Shown here in pieces: positions 47,101-61,500 of a DNA stretch of 64,000 nucleotides. The stretch's first letter is position 1. Each line of letters opens with the position of its first letter. The stretch is taken from assembly GCA_022829145.1 (NCBI GenBank), contig CM040758.1:13352628-13416627 (forward strand), given 5' to 3'. Below the pieces are notes generated by a model. The model saw nothing but the letters and a program-made list of their open reading frames with translations, did no database searches and had not been told where the DNA came from. Source of the DNA: Albula goreensis. Its lineage: Eukaryota; Chordata; Actinopteri; Albuliformes; Albulidae. A program made the translations under genes and the position numbers.

Positions 47101-49291
47101 TTCATATTTTGTTTGAAGACACAAATCAGATTGAATGCTTTTGCTATCTATGCTGTCTGTGTACCATACAGTAATGGAAACAGTTATCTCTACCTTCCAG
47201 CACACCTTTCTACATATCCCACCTTCTCCTTGGAATTTTTTGTTACTTCTTAAGTCAGGCTAGATGAATTTGATACCACATGAGTCATTCGAGCTTATGA
47301 ATGTGGATAGTCATTTAACGGACCTCATTTCAATTCACAGACTGTGTGCAGAGTAATTTATGATTGCTATCGGACAGGCAGGGGTGAGATGAAGGGGGGA
47401 ACCAGTGTGTTTATGCTGCAGGGGAAATGAGATGCTTAAGGCGGTACATATGCATGAGCAGTGAATGCAAACGAGCTTGTGTGACTGGAATGTGGGTCAG
47501 CGTGCCCCCACCCATTGCCTGAAACTTCCACACTCCAGCTTTGACGGCTCCCACACAAAATAAGACACTGTTTCCAAGACTGTACCAGCCCTTAGTGCTG
47601 TAACCTGTAATCATTGTAACATCGGTGCTCTCTCCACTGGAGGAAGTGATGGAGGTCAGACTCTTCAGCGGACCCGCACAGTGTTTCATGTGTCTCCAGT
47701 CTGAGCGCTGACATGGGCGGAGACTGATGGGAGGCCTCTTCTGACCGGTGGAAGCAATACTGCACTTCCTGTCACCAAGATGTCATCTTGGCTTGATCTG
47801 GTGACACGCAGAATGCAGAAAGTCGACAGTGTCAACATCATGCTCGTTATTCAGTATGTCGCATGCAGATATAACAGATAGGCTATAGTACATGGCTCAC
47901 ACTAGGTCACTTTGGGTCCTCTTCTTGGATTGGTAGACCCCAACTTTCTCTACATTTGACCTGCCAGAAGCTGCAGGACCCATTTAGCGAAATTTGGGTA
48001 GCTCCGTAGGAAGTGATTGATGAGCTCCAAAAACTACAAAATTCAGGATTCCGTGTGTCACCAGAGAAACAGCTTTGTGCAGATCAATAGCATGGCACTC
48101 AGTGCCATTTGCGCTCTAGTCAGCGATCAAGGCTTAAAGAGTGATCTACTCATGTACGATGTCAACTGTGTCATACTTTGTGTTGTTGGAAAAATATAGT
48201 TTTCCTTACCATGGTGCTTACATATGTACATGTGAGATGCATGTTGATGGTTGAATTAACCATAATATCCAATTATCAGAGTACATGCTCTCAGCCATCA
48301 GCTAACATACTGGGGTGGGAGGGAGCTGAGAGGAGAAGACATTAAGAGTGTGTGTATCAGGTCTTAAGTCACAGAGGCAGCTCTTAGACTAAAAGAGGCC
48401 TTCACTATAGGGCTACTCAAATCGGGGTCCTGAAAGGCCAGTGGGTTCTGTAGGCCTTTGCTGTGGGTAGGGCGGTACCGCCAGTTTACCAGGGTCATTG
48501 CCCTGTCTCACAACCACTCAGCTCCCTCACTCCGCAGGCCTTCCAAAGCAGGTGATTTTACGAGAGGCATGGAGAGCTTGTGGGGCTGCCTAGTTCAGCA
48601 GTACTACCTTTGAGTGGCTGAGGCCCCGGGGGAGGAGGGGGGGGACAGCATCAGCCTCACTGTATATCTGAAAATCCCACTCTCATTAAAATCAATGGTT
48701 AGTGGTTTTAGGAGAAGCAAACCTGAAGTTTAGTTTTTATAAGGAGGTTGAGTCCCTGAAACTTGCACATTTTTTCATGAATATGAGACAGGTTTTTATT
48801 TGGGCTCCAGTTCCGAGCATTGGAGCATTGGTGCAGGGAGCGCCTGAGTGAGGTCATCGCTATGCAGCCATACTGTGTGTAGACTCCGGAGCGCTTCGCC
48901 GTCACGGATGTCAGGAAAAGACCCGGTCGTGAGGAGAGGGTGTGAGGCACTGCCACACCATGTGACGGTCCTCTCCGCTGGTTAAAACAGTGTAATTACA
49001 CAATGGGATCATGCTTTGATTTCCGAGATTTTTGACAATCTTGTCTTGTGAAGACCGTAAAAGCTGTACATAATGCTTATTTCTAAGGAAGGGCATCGAT
49101 GGGTGTTACCACATTACGGTGGGTGAGGAGGAAAAACTGAGTTTGAAAAAGGTATCTTAAAAGGTCCTCAGTCAATAGATGTTATCTTGTATTTGTATGT
49201 TACTCCAAAGGTAAAGACTTGTGTATTATAGATGCTTTATATTAAATGTGAAACAAAGTCCTATACAGATGGATATTATTTAATGAGAGAA

Positions 49292-49297
49292 AATAAA
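49292..49297 (+). terminator. Candidate FBXO41 poly(A) signal, proximal
   Basis: AATAAA followed within 50 bases by TGTCTATACTGTTGGCATGTC, a moderately GT-rich element. It would give a 3' UTR of about 5.1 kb. Confidence 0.35.
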
Positions 49298-52200
49298 GAT
49301 TATTTGAGATATTTATTTCTATAAAAAGAGATGTCTATACTGTTGGCATGTCCGTTCAAACATTAACCATCATGTTGCCTTTTTAGCTGTTCTGTAGTTG
49401 ATAGAAAATTTGGTGTTAAGGACTGAATTGCTTGCTGGAGTGTTCTGCATTCAATTTAATTTTTAGTCAGTTGTTGCACTAGTGGAAAAAAGAGAAATAT
49501 GTTTTGTGCAGTACTACAATGCTCTTAGATGTTCTTTCTTCAGCGTTAAGGTATTTCTCAGTATTTGTTATATATGAAGCACTTTAGAATCTGTTTTGCT
49601 AGGGCCCTTATAGAGATCTGGTCATTAATGGCACGAGATGACAAGGAAATCAAGCTTTCTTTTCAGTCTGGGTGACTTAGCACCTGCATTTCCATGGTTT
49701 CATTCATTGTGCCAGGCTGACATGATGACTCATGTTTCACATGATGATAGCCCTCATCCATGTAGCATCCATCACTAGTCTGTGAGAATGTGATGTGAAG
49801 CACTTTTTCTTTCAGCCGCACTCCTGGCCTAGCTTCCTTTTCTGTTCAGCACAGGATTCCATGACATGACTTGAGGACTGTGTGATGGTCAGAGAAGTGA
49901 CTGTATCTGGTTAGGAACTTGCTAGTTTGAGGTTGTTATTGGAATCTGTGTACAAGGAACTTGTGGTGGAGAATAGTTTACTTGTGTTCAGATGTTGTGG
50001 CCTTGATCCAGATGTGTACATCATCGTGACCATTGCACTGAAAGCCTCAGCTAACTGCACTGTAAACAATGTGCTGATTCCACATGGGAAATAACACTTT
50101 TTTCCTTTGTGGTTTTCATTTAGGACCACTCAAAATTTCATGTTAAACCTGTCTCAACTACATTCAAGTGCATTAGAGGCTAAGCACCAACACAACCTTA
50201 TTTTAACAGTTGCAAGTTAATGTTCTTTTCCGTATTCTGTTTTTCCTTTGAAATGTAAAATGAATGGTGTAATGATATTTTCATGACTGAGAATGTTCGC
50301 GATAAAAAACATGTGGTGAAAATGGTGAAATAGTGTGAGGGTAGTATCGTTTCACAGAGTGTTTTACCCAGAAACTCCAAAGCTCTGAAAGGAATTCCTG
50401 AAAGTATGTGTTTGCGATATCCATACATGATGTGTCATCGTAACCTCAGTGGCTATGCTTGGACCTCTAGTATCCTATGGTACTAAACACATTTGAATTA
50501 TGTCCTTCCTGTCTGTGTGCGCTGGAATCCTCTTTCCCCTTTAATTGAAGTTGTAAATTGAAATAGTCTAATTTGGGGTGAAATCATAAAGAAACTCAAT
50601 GATTACATTAATGTTTTTCTATTTTCCACATTTTTTAAATTGTTTTTTGGATTCCAGTGGAATTTATGGCCTTATTCTCAATATCTCAACATTATCTCTG
50701 TAAACAATATAGACATCATTTTATGATTACAGTTACATGACACCTTATTTCAGTACAATAAATGCTGTACTACACATTTGATTCACAAATTAATTGCTTA
50801 GAATAAGGTCAACCTTTTAATTTCCCGTTGTTGTCTCCCACCCTCATACTAATCTTTTGTGTTCATCCATTCATTGTGTGCTCAGATCTCCTTGGTAAAT
50901 GATTGTACTTTCTGCACATGTACTTTCTGTATATCACACTGAACTGTGGTTTTGTTGATCTCAAGCTTTATTTTGGCAACAAGGTTGCTTTTTTTCCTGT
51001 ACCTATAATGAAAGTAATGTTCCACCACTGTATCATTGCACAAAATAAGCTGTCAAAGTAATATTATATGCAGTATTAGGATATGTGGTGAGAAAGGTGA
51101 CTGATGGTCTTACTGTATGGACCAGGTGTCACTCAAAACACAGAAGGCTTTGTCTGGATGCTCCCATGTGTTATGAGGACTTCTTCAGGGCCTGAATGGC
51201 AGCCTACCTTCTGCATCAGGCAAATCTGAGTGTCTTTTGTTAGCAATGTTTGGAGCATGCCTGCTATATTATCACCATTCTCAAAAGAAGCTTAGTAGAG
51301 AACAAAAATCTTGTAAAATATTAGCAAATGCATACATACACTGTTCACTGTATGACACAAGCGTTTTTATTTTTATGAAAGACAGACCTTGAAGTTTGCC
51401 TCTACAAGGCTTTTCGATTGCTTCCAATCTCTATTGCTTTCATTGCCTCTTGGATTGGTATTTGCATCATCCTGATGTATGAAACCACTATATTTTGGGA
51501 ATTAAAGGGAGATCTCTGGTCCCAAACCAATGTATCTAGCTAGTCAGATCATTTCAGTATACTTACATACATATCAAAAACTGTACAGGCAGTTCTCCTG
51601 GTTGTCAGACAGGGAGTCTTGTAAATTTGTACAGAAAACTTTTAAAGGAGTCTTGTTTTTATTCACGTAGGATTGAACAGTGAGATAGAGCGAGGACAAA
51701 GGGATGCATTTGTCGGTTTTACATGTCCTTCCAAATGCAGCGTAGCGTGTCCTGGATGTGCAAGTGGACTGACAATGCCACCTCTCTGCTTCAAAGGTTC
51801 TTTAAGTCAGTGCATTTTCTAACGTAGTTTATGCAGTGCAATACGTGCTTGTATTTCTCAAGGTGTAACTTAGCTGTACTGACTGCAGTCTGTGACAGTC
51901 CGCAGTCTAGTGTCTACAGTAGTTCATGTGCCTATATATATATTTATATATAGATTACTCAAATGATCACCACTAGGGATCGAGTTTATTGTTGCCAGTT
52001 AAATGTTTTGACTCTTTGCAGTTGTGTGCATAGTGATATAGCATTGCGCGAATGTTGATGCATTGGGTACACTTTCATGGATGTCATTTTTCATGAAGAA
52101 CAGACTCATTGTGCATTATCCTCACTGCATTACAGCTGTTCCTTTCAACTACAGAGGTGTGTACGTGGAACTGCTTGATGTACGCATGTGAGGCCAAGGA

Positions 52201-53601
52201 TACTACTGGATCACTTCATTAAAAAAATGTGTGAAGTGGGGCTTTTTTCATGAATTAATTTTATGGGTCTTTCACACCAAGTTAGGAGAATGTGTCGATA
52301 ATTTGTATTGCGAATGGAAATAGTTTGCTTCAACCAAAACATTATTTGAACAATCAGTTGACTATTGAATAGCATGTATTATATTGAGTATAATAAACAG
52401 TTTTTTTTCCTTTTATTTTTGCAAGCAAATCTCCCAGATCTCTATAAGACTGAAGATTTTAAAAAAAGAAGGAATAATGTAGCGTAAAGTGTGAAGAAGT
52501 TTTTTTCGGTGTGTGACTATAAGGTCTTGCTTCTGTTCATGGTGAAAAATCACAAGAAAAAAGGGTGGCTTGCATCTTGGGTGATAATCTTGTGGGTGCT
52601 GTAGGAGAGAGGGACACTGAGTTGCTTTTCAGAGTTAATGATGTGCGTCAGAATGTGAAGGCAAAACACAGGCGCAAGGGGAACTCTTTCGCTCTGGCCT
52701 GGACTGGTATGGTTTCTGGCCAAGTGGATGAACAGGCACCTCCCTCAGGAATTGCACTGAGAACTGGTGCAAAGCGGCACAAAGAGAAGTCTGCCAGGTT
52801 ACAGCTCTGTGTCTCAGTAAATTGCACAGCTGGAGACACCTGGCTGCACCCACAGCCTGGTGATCTGGGCCAGGAACCACACCCATAACCTCTACCTGGT
52901 TCCTGTCATACAGTTTGAAAATGTTTTATTAAGGTAGGAAACCAATAAATGCAGCGTACAGTACAATTAAAACCGCACCTGCAATTGTTGCTATTGTGTT
53001 TGAGGTGTGAGACAAGGTGTTTTACAAGTAAAGAAAATTCCTGCCTGTTACGTTTCTATCAGCATGGCCACTACAGCTGCTGTGGGTGCAAAGCTGAGGT
53101 GTTTCTGTGTGGTGTGCCAGGTGGTAGGTGATGTGCTTATGTGGAGTTTCTAAGGCTTTTTCTCACTCCCTTTGGCCAGGGCTTTGACAAACATCTCACT
53201 TAAAAACAATGTTTCCATAAATTCCATAAATTGTACAAAACAATCAGTTGTATTAAACAACAGCTGACCTTGCTTTGCATTAGCCTTTGGAAACAGTAAG
53301 GTGGGAGTGATGGGAACATGAGACAGGTGAATGCTGATCTAATAAGGAACGAGAGTGAGACATGAGGTCACCTAGTCCATCAGCTGTGTGTAATACCAGG
53401 AGAGGCTGTCTCTAAGGAGTGATAACATCATCCACCACTTAGGACAGATGAAGTGAGATGAGGTCATTGGCATGCTGAGACAGACCCTGTTGAAGCACTT
53501 TAGATGTCCTGCTGCTTTTGTTGTGTAATAATGCCGTGCAGAATGCAAGCAAAAATGGTATTGACAGAAGTGTATCACTGACTCTTTGTGGGTACATGTT
53601 A

Positions 53602-53607
53602 AATAAA
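53602..53607 (+). terminator. Candidate FBXO41 poly(A) signal, distal
   Basis: AATAAA followed at about 25 bases by GTCAGTTGTG and then a run of about 16 T and a G-run. This layout of hexamer, GT-rich and T-rich downstream element is the textbook one for vertebrate cleavage and polyadenylation. It would give a 3' UTR of about 9.4 kb. The promoter-like CpG-enriched sequence begins about 270 bases later. Confidence 0.45.
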
Positions 53608-53879
53608 GATTGTGAATCAAGCTGACCTGTCAGTTGTGTTTTTTTTTTTTTTTTGGGGGGGTCAGGGGGAGGGGTGGAGAGTGACAGTATCACATTATCA
53701 AAGGACATTGTGGAGTTTTGTTAAGATTAAAGTCAATACTACTTATGCCAGATGTTCAAGCTTATTGCTAAAACAAATCAGCCTCAATACGAAGGACCTT
53801 TGTCTTACTTGTATGGAAGCTGGGGGAAAGGGTCTTTATTTCCATGACAACATGCGAGTCAAATCCTGCGCGAGCTATA

Positions 53880-54430
53880 TGTGAGGTGTGGCAGACAGCT
53901 CGAGAATGGCGCCGTCAGGTAGTAGCGATTAGCTTGTTACTCGCTACTGCCCTGGCACTGCACAAATAAAACGACACAGAGCTCTTTCAACAAATATGAT
54001 GTGCTGTACTTTGGGGATAAAAATGAGGAGAGGGTACCGTTTCTCTAACCAATAAACAAAAGACCACCCTTGAGCAACTGCTTTTCACCTGTAACAATGC
54101 AGCACAACGTGCTATGAACGGTGGGTAACTAGCTAACGATGAGTATGTATTAAATTGCATTTTATATTAATTTAAACGTTGCGCGTATTGAGGGCTGAAC
54201 TCATTATCCTCTTACCTGTTGTGTACTGAAAAAATGCGGGAACTGTGGTCAAAAAAACATAAATTGTTAACCTATATTGTATGGTAACGTCATTTACGTG
54301 TGCTTCGCGAAAACGCAGTTTGAGACACAAGAACGGAATATGTCGTATGCTTCATTTTTTTGCAGAACACAGAAAGAAAATATACTGACAACACTTGGGA
54401 GACACAGCCAACCGCGCGGGAAAACGTAAG
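53880..54430 (+). promoter_or_regulatory. CpG-enriched promoter or first-exon candidate
   Basis: CpG is rare in the surrounding 10 kb but common here (GCGCGAG, GGCGCC, TAGCGA, TGCGCG, TTCGCG, ACGTGTG and others). TAACGTCATTTACGTG at 54285-54300 contains a CRE-like half site. ACCGCGCGGGAAAAC|GTAAGTG gives a strong donor-like site at 54426, and a hairpin (AGTAGCGA 53921-53928 with TCGCTACT 53941-53948) lies near the left end. No ATG-initiated ORF of note precedes the donor. It could be the start of a plus-strand noncoding RNA or of a gene beyond the window, or a regulatory element. Confidence 0.3.
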
Positions 54431-57400
54431 TGTGCATTGTCACTTGTGACCACAGGGAGGCAATGCTACACAATTGAATTATTGTTTGATGAAACCAGTT
54501 TCAACAGATTTAGTAGCTCAGATGGATCCGCTGTTCTGTGAACACAAGGGTGAACATAATGAGTTAACACAATGATGTTCGCAATAAGTAGCCTGATAAA
54601 CTCTGACATGTTGCACGCAGATTTCACGTTTAATCTCTACCCTTGAAGTGAAACTGTTCATGTAATATTCCTGTTATGAAAACAGATTGGAGAGCACATG
54701 TGCAGCACTCACTGGGTTTAGAGGGTTAAATACATGTGGGACAAAGGTTATCATCTAAGGAAAACCCCTGTCAACTCCCGTTAACCTTTGGCATTAGATA
54801 CCACACAAAGACCTGCATCACTTTGTTGGTACACCTGGCTGGTCTATAAATAGTGATGTTATTTGTGTAGGTCAGAGAAATGGCTGAATAGCTAATCCTG
54901 AGTGCCAAAAGACTATTACACAACAGCCATTGCCCATGTGTTTAAGGACAGTAGGGGAGAGGGCATAGTAGTAAATAATGAAAAGAGAGTAGATAGGACC
55001 CAGGGGATGAGTCGTCTCCACTCCAGACACTCAGAACTCTGACAGATGACCATCCAGAGATTTTGATTAACTTTTTTGGTCTGGACTTCCTGCAGTTGGC
55101 TTTGTTCCAGCAGAATTCTGTGGGTGGATTTGGTTGGCCCGGATGGTTCATCATTTCACTCATGAGATCATAGTTGGTCAGAAGTCAGTAACTGACCATT
55201 AGTCTATTAGCAAAGTACATCCCCTGAAGCTGCATAGAGTTATTCTACATTGGAGTGAGAAACTAGTCAGACTCATTGTTATGATGTCATAGATATGTCT
55301 GAAAAATTTGGCAATGTTCGGGTAAATTTTGTGGCACTGGAAACATATCCATTGCTGGATCCAAGCTGTGATTACATGAAAGCCTAAAAATCACTGTGGT
55401 GGCTATTGGTGCTTCACAGTCTGACTGAATTTGGTTTCCGCATAACAGTTACAAGCAAACAACTAGCGCTGAATTCAGGAATGATTCACCAGCATGGCTT
55501 CTTGCAGTATTGACTTTGCAGCACTCCTTCAGTCATAAAGTCATTAGCGGTAATGACCGGCAAAAGGCCTCCAAGGTGAAGCTTGTGTTTTGTGTGAGGC
55601 AATAAAAGAATGGAGTGGCAATACAGACAGTGCATAGGGGGCACTCCCTCACTGTAATCAGTATTCTGTTTATTTAGTAATACATGCAGACATGTGGTAT
55701 AAGCACAACTACCACCTCTCAAACAGGGTTATTTTTAGCAGACGTTGCACAACAGCAATGTATTTTAAACGCAACTGGATCTTACTTGGACCATTCTTCA
55801 AGCAATGTCAATTTAAGCATTTCTCATATATGTTTTTTAAATGATTTCCCCCCTTTTCCAAGCAAAAATGTATCTATTTTATCAACCTCTTCCTCCATTT
55901 TGACAGTACAGAATGAAAAATGTTTAAAGTTATTTAATGATTATTGAAAGGGAGTGGATCTGAGAGATAACATTTTAGCATGTGAGCAACACAACTCCTG
56001 GGGCAAAGCAGGCAGGAAACACATAAAGCATGGAACAGAGTGATTGCAAAAGGTGAGGAGCATTAAGCAGCAACTCAGTGCTATGTTACCCTCTCAACTC
56101 TGCTTGCATGATGGGACTGGAGCCCCAAGTTATCGCTAGGAGCAGAACACCATGAGGTCAGGGAAGGTGAGGGGCATTTCTATTTCTGACGGGCCTCTGC
56201 ACATGACTTCCAAGAAGGGGCTGTTTTTGGGCATCTGGGGGACTGTGACTGGGCTAGCACCCTCCCAGTCACATTCCTCTGTATTCGTTTGGCCTAGCAC
56301 ACTGACATACTTCTGCCAAACTTTTTCTCCAGTGGCATGAACAATCATAACCAGAGCAGTCTGATTGCCAAGCTTAGTATTGAACATGAGGAGAGGCCAA
56401 TGCCGTGCAGTCCTGTTGCACTGCATACACAACATGACATTACAGTGTACTGGCCCAGGACCAGGTATGTAGCCAAGAGATTCTGGGTTAAAGGTGGTGC
56501 AATGCTAATGCACCCTGGACACAGATATTGACCTGAAACAACTCGTTAGGCTCTACCTTCAACGTAAAGCCTTTGAGAGGAGGGGGCAATGTAAGAGCTT
56601 TCAATAAAACAGCCATGAGCTGTGGAAGTGTGGAGTTGTGATTGAGTTCTGGAGTGGGTGTCAGAAATACCTGGTCAGGAATGGAAGAAACAGATGTAGC
56701 CCTGGCTCCTGATAGATGAAAATACCAACATTATGTTGGAGTATGTAGGATGGGATTAGATCGGGAAAGAAGAATTGAAATCATTTCTGTAGCGCCTGTC
56801 ACTCTTTCACTATAAACACTGTACAACATTTATACCAACATGATAAGAAGGACTGCAGCTTTAAAGGTAAAGGGCTGTGTATTTGTTTCTAAATGTTAAT
56901 ATATATTTTTGGTATTTACATTATTTTGCCCCCCTTGACCAGCACTTCACAAGAACAACTACCCCACAGGCTGCAGACAGTCTTGCAGAAGGACAATAAC
57001 CCCACTCTCTGCATGGAAACAAAGTCCTAAACACTCACAAAAGAGGATTATTCTACTTTTCACTTCACAGAGAAAAACCTCTGTCTCTTATTTTCAATCT
57101 AGAGTGACGTATACTGCCACAGACAACACAGTATTGTATGTGTGCCTTGGAAGTGAACTTTTAGCATGTGTGTGTATTGTTGTCAGGATAAACCCCCTCC
57201 CTCCACCCCTTCCTTAATGACCACACCAATCATTTAGGAAACATCAAAAACATCCCACAGAAGACTTAATCTGCCCATTAAACTGTCAGCCCCTGCTGTG
57301 CCTTTTACATAAGCTGATCTGGTCACTACATTGGAAATAAATGTTATATAACCGTTTCTGGACATCAGGAGAACCTGACGGGGCAGATCCATATCGGGCT

Positions 57401-58520
57401 GGTATCCCAGGGCACGTGACTCCCAATTTGGACCAATTATCGTGTTGTTCTGATCAGTTCATATGTCAGTAATGGGCACATTCTCCTATACATCATGGTA
57501 TCCATGAGCCCATTCAATTACTTTGTTGAACAATTCCAGAACAACTACAAAACGTATGCCATTTGCAAATCTACACATAACAAACATCTACATATATTTT
57601 TAATATTATATTTCCCTGCAGCTATTTCTCCGTTTGCTCAGTTTGTCTGTGCAGGTGTAATTCAAGCATTCACATTAATGAACAACAGAAATCAACTTCA
57701 TTCTACAGAGCAAGTATGCTGAATGGATAGCAGCAACGCAAATTAACATTCATACAAACTGACAAGGACACATGAAGGGGGAGGGATATGCAAATGAAAC
57801 CCAGTTGTGACCAAACTATAGTTTTGTGTTTTAATATTAGCTTCTATTCAAATATTTTTTTTCTAATTCCTTTAAAATCTGTTTAGTTTCAGTTTTGTCT
57901 TTATTTCACAGAGAGGTTTCTTTTCATTTTGATGTTTTTATTTTAGTTTTAGTAATTATAGTTGAACAAACCAGTGGAACATTCTGGGGTTTACTTTTGA
58001 GTCTGGTGATCTGATAGACTTTTGGATGAGCAAAGCATGTTAGCAAATAGTTCCAAGACCACATAATTGCATTATAGTCTATTTGAGCTCAACCAGATTG
58101 CCAAGTTATATCTGCAGTCTGTGAAGCCGATAGCTGGTAAGAGCTTTTGATGTCTAAGAGGCCATAAATTATTTTAACCATAGACTTCTAAACGCTCAGT
58201 GAAACAGGTTCTCAAATTCAAACTTTTTGACAGGCAATATATTGCACAGTATAAGGTCATAAACAAGCCCAACAGCTGTTTTCAGAACTCATTTATGTAA
58301 ACTATAATGCATGGGCATATGCTAGAATTTCATCACAAGTGTATGTGTGTGTGTCTGTGAGGGAATTGATGGGAATATTTTTTGTCTTAAAAACACCAAT
58401 TCAATACACTAGTTAACATAAAACTCCTCAGGGAAGAATGAGCTGAAGGTATGATGGAATTTTTGGGTTCCTCGTCACTCATTCAAAGGAGGAACACAAA
58501 GACATGTTATTTCCAAAACT
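54431..58520. other. Intergenic, nothing recognised
   Basis: No coding exon, RNA gene or transposon ORF is recognisable on either strand. Open frames here (for example 56136-56435 minus and 55684-55947 plus) are isolated, without splice partners or recognisable protein sequence. Confidence 0.5.
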
Positions 58521-58527
58521 TGGTATT

Positions 58528-58533
58528 TTTATT
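58528..58533 (-). terminator. Candidate poly(A) signal of a minus-strand gene
   Basis: TTTATT on the plus strand reads AATAAA on the minus strand. A second copy lies at 58562-58567. Downstream on the minus strand comes GTCTTTGTGTTCC, a good GT-rich element. This would end a transcript arriving from the right. Confidence 0.4.
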
Positions 58534-61500
58534 TACATTTCAAGTCAATCACATGCAACAATTTATTTAAATGAAAACATGAAATTAGCCAAAAAAAAAA
58601 AAAAAAAGAATGCATCTCATTGTTCAAAATAGCAATTAAATATACAAAAATAGAGCTTACAAATACTGTACAGCAAATGTCTCCAAAAATATTCTGCTGC
58701 AGAATTCTTAGTTTTACAAACATGTCTGTGAGTTTCACAAACATAATCAGTGTTAACACAGGGTTATTGAAGGGAGAGGTTGTTTTTTTTTTTTTTTTTT
58801 TTTTTGAGGGGGAGTTGTGTAGGGGTGCTAAGACTCTCTGCTCTAAGTGAGTGTGCTGGGGAAGGGTAAGGGGTTCTGACATATGATTGACAGTGTGAGC
58901 ATGTGGACTGCCTGTGCAAGAAAAGAGGGATACCATGAAGCTACAGCCTGAAAAACAGTCCAGAACCACAATGCTTCAACAATAGAGACCCCCTCTCAGA
59001 GGTCCTTTGTGATATTACATAACTCAAATGGTCTGTTATGTCACAGTGTTTACTCCTACACAGATGTTCCCTCCTGGTCAGGGATTAAATAGGGGCTGTG
59101 ACCCGGTGCTAATAGGCCAGCAGCCGGTCCAGTGGCTTCCCCCATCTGCGACCGTGGTTTAACCCAGCCAGGAGCCAGCAGCCCTGCTGTGACTGGGCCG
59201 GCCTATGAGGACTTGTGTGGTGGGTGGGTTGTAACTGTTCCTCAGTCTGGGTCACCTCTTACACAGGCTATGTAACTCACAGACTTTATATATAGAAAAA
59301 GTAATGCAACAGTCTTCCTACATACAGATTAAATTTGACTCATTCCAAGGATGTGGTGTTCAATTGCAAAACCCACCTGCTGTAAAACTTTCAAGTATTT
59401 AATAAAATTTTGGCTGGCTTCATCCCTACACATATGATAGCCTGGTGCACTCTCCCTCCAGAGAATCATTGGAATCAATATTTAAAAAGGAAGGGCTTCG
59501 GTCTCATTTCTCACAAAGGAAAGCAAAGACATCCACAGCTTCACTAACCACAGGCAACCCCGTATGTCACAGGCCAGCAGTTGTGAGGTTCCACCTCCGC
59601 CTATAGTAAAAACCACACTGGCTGCTACTGTCCAGCCCATGCACAATTCTGAGTGCAGACTCCGACCTGATTTGCCATGTGTGTGTGTGGCCAAGTGCAG
59701 GAACCTATGTATCAATTAATTGACTGAGCAGAGTGTTTTCAATGTGCGTACATTGAGGGGAGGTTGATTTTTCAATCACAGATGTGTTGAGAATTTCACA
59801 CTGTTGTGGGTGACAGGTGAGCACAGTAAGTTTTTTGAGGTGTCTCTGATCAAGCTGAGTGGAGCAGGGTTAGGGGCCATTTTGGGATCAGAAAGGGAGC
59901 AAAAGGACCACAATAATTAAAAAGGTGCTTAAACACCATGACCTGGCCAGGATATATGCAGATGGGCTGGCCTCAAACAAACCTGCCCTTGCTCTGTTCA
60001 ACCTCCACTAAACCTCAGTCCTTGTTCTTACTTCTCAGGACGGAACAAAAAGTGGGATACCCACAGGATTCCGTTAAAATATTTTTAAAAAATGATAAAA
60101 AAAAAAAAATTTATAGGAGTGATCATCCTCCCCAGTGATTTTCTTCCAACAACTTCACTCATTTTCCTCAAGACAGGAAACCCAAGAGGCCCATCACTGC
60201 TATCACTCATGGAGGGGTAATGACAGCATGAAAGTGCTACAGCATGGGTTTCCCTGTCTCCCAATATTAAGTGTTAAGTGCACCCCCATGTCTGCCAAAG
60301 AACAAGAAATAATACTGAACAACACATCCGTACAGTTTTACAGTGATATAAGAGGCTGCAGCAGTCAAATATCACATTTTCACATTAACAAAATCATTCC
60401 ACTTCTGCTTCTCAAAAAATACATTCTCAGATGCAAAATAAAAGTGAACTCACATCACGGCTAAACAAATCTGTTGAGGTGATGCAAAGGTTCTCTGTGT
60501 TTGGAAATTGTTTTAAGATGAAGAATTTGTTTGCAGTGACTGGTACCATCAGCTGTTTTCCAAAAGATTTGTTTGGATGAGCTTGTGAAGCATTGGTACA
60601 CAGGTAGTAAATATTCTTGGGCTGTTTAAGTTTCAAAGTTAGCTGACTTTTGAAAGGTTAGTTGTGACAGAAGCTTCATTCAGGCCTGCCAGTCACAGCA
60701 TACCTAAGGACAAGAGCATAACCCCCCACTGTCCAGGCTATTGATATAAACTGGCACATACATAACCTATGTCATGTAAGCTCTCTGCCCTCTACCTCAC
60801 ATTCAGGTATACAGCAACTTTAGTCCAATCCAGAGCTATAACCCCTCTATGAGATACACAGTATTTTAAATTCACAAGGTTAAATAAAACCCCCAGTATA
60901 GCCAGTAACAGTGAAGGAAAAAAGCACAAGTTAACATGTGCTGTGATTTTTAGACATGGTCTGTGGCACTGTAGCTGAGGTGGACACTACAGTGTTCAGA
61001 TCCCTCCCTCCTGGGAGGAGTCAACAGGAGAGGTAACACACACAGTTTGACAGTTTCACACTGTGCTTTTAGTGTCCTACTAAAGTGACCCAGGCGGCCA
61101 GAGGGGAGGTGCTGCTGTTTTCACACTGCTCACGTACAAATGACTAACTCTTCACAATGTTCTTTGTCTGTAACCTAATACACGTCAAGTTTCCCCTTCT
61201 ACCCTGTTTCACTCACACGCTTGCACACAAGCAAGCACACAGAAAGATACAGATGCGCACATACACACACACACACACACACCTTTGCTGATGTCAATCG
61301 TGCCGCTCTTTTTACAGGACACTACAAAAGAGGACAAAGAGTTGGGTCGGGTGGGGGGAGGGGTTAAAAATGAAATCGCCATAGCGTGGCGAAAGGAAAG
61401 GGCCAGAATAAGGCTTTAAAAAGCTCCCATTCTAACACTGCCCAAAGCAACCTGCTGACCACCGCCATATTTCCCATTTACATAAGCTATACATTAGCAG

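Larger units (their letters stand above)
44198..53630 (+). other. FBXO41: FBXO41 3' UTR, extent uncertain
   Basis: After the stop codon there is no further coding exon. Noncoding AT-rich sequence continues with several AATAAA hexamers, at 45207, 49292, 50757, 52392, 52944 and 53602. A poly-A run (about 44240-44254) and a GT repeat (about 45008-45050) lie within it. The farthest signal is the most convincing by context. Neuronal transcripts often use distal sites, so a long UTR of 5-9 kb is plausible, but the real end, or more than one end, cannot be fixed from sequence. Confidence 0.45.

Noticed and set aside
48410..48480. Possible dispersed repeat resembling a common fish 'ACTCAAATC.GGTCCT' motif
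   Set aside because: Only a short, vague resemblance to remembered sequence, with no ends or second copy in the window.
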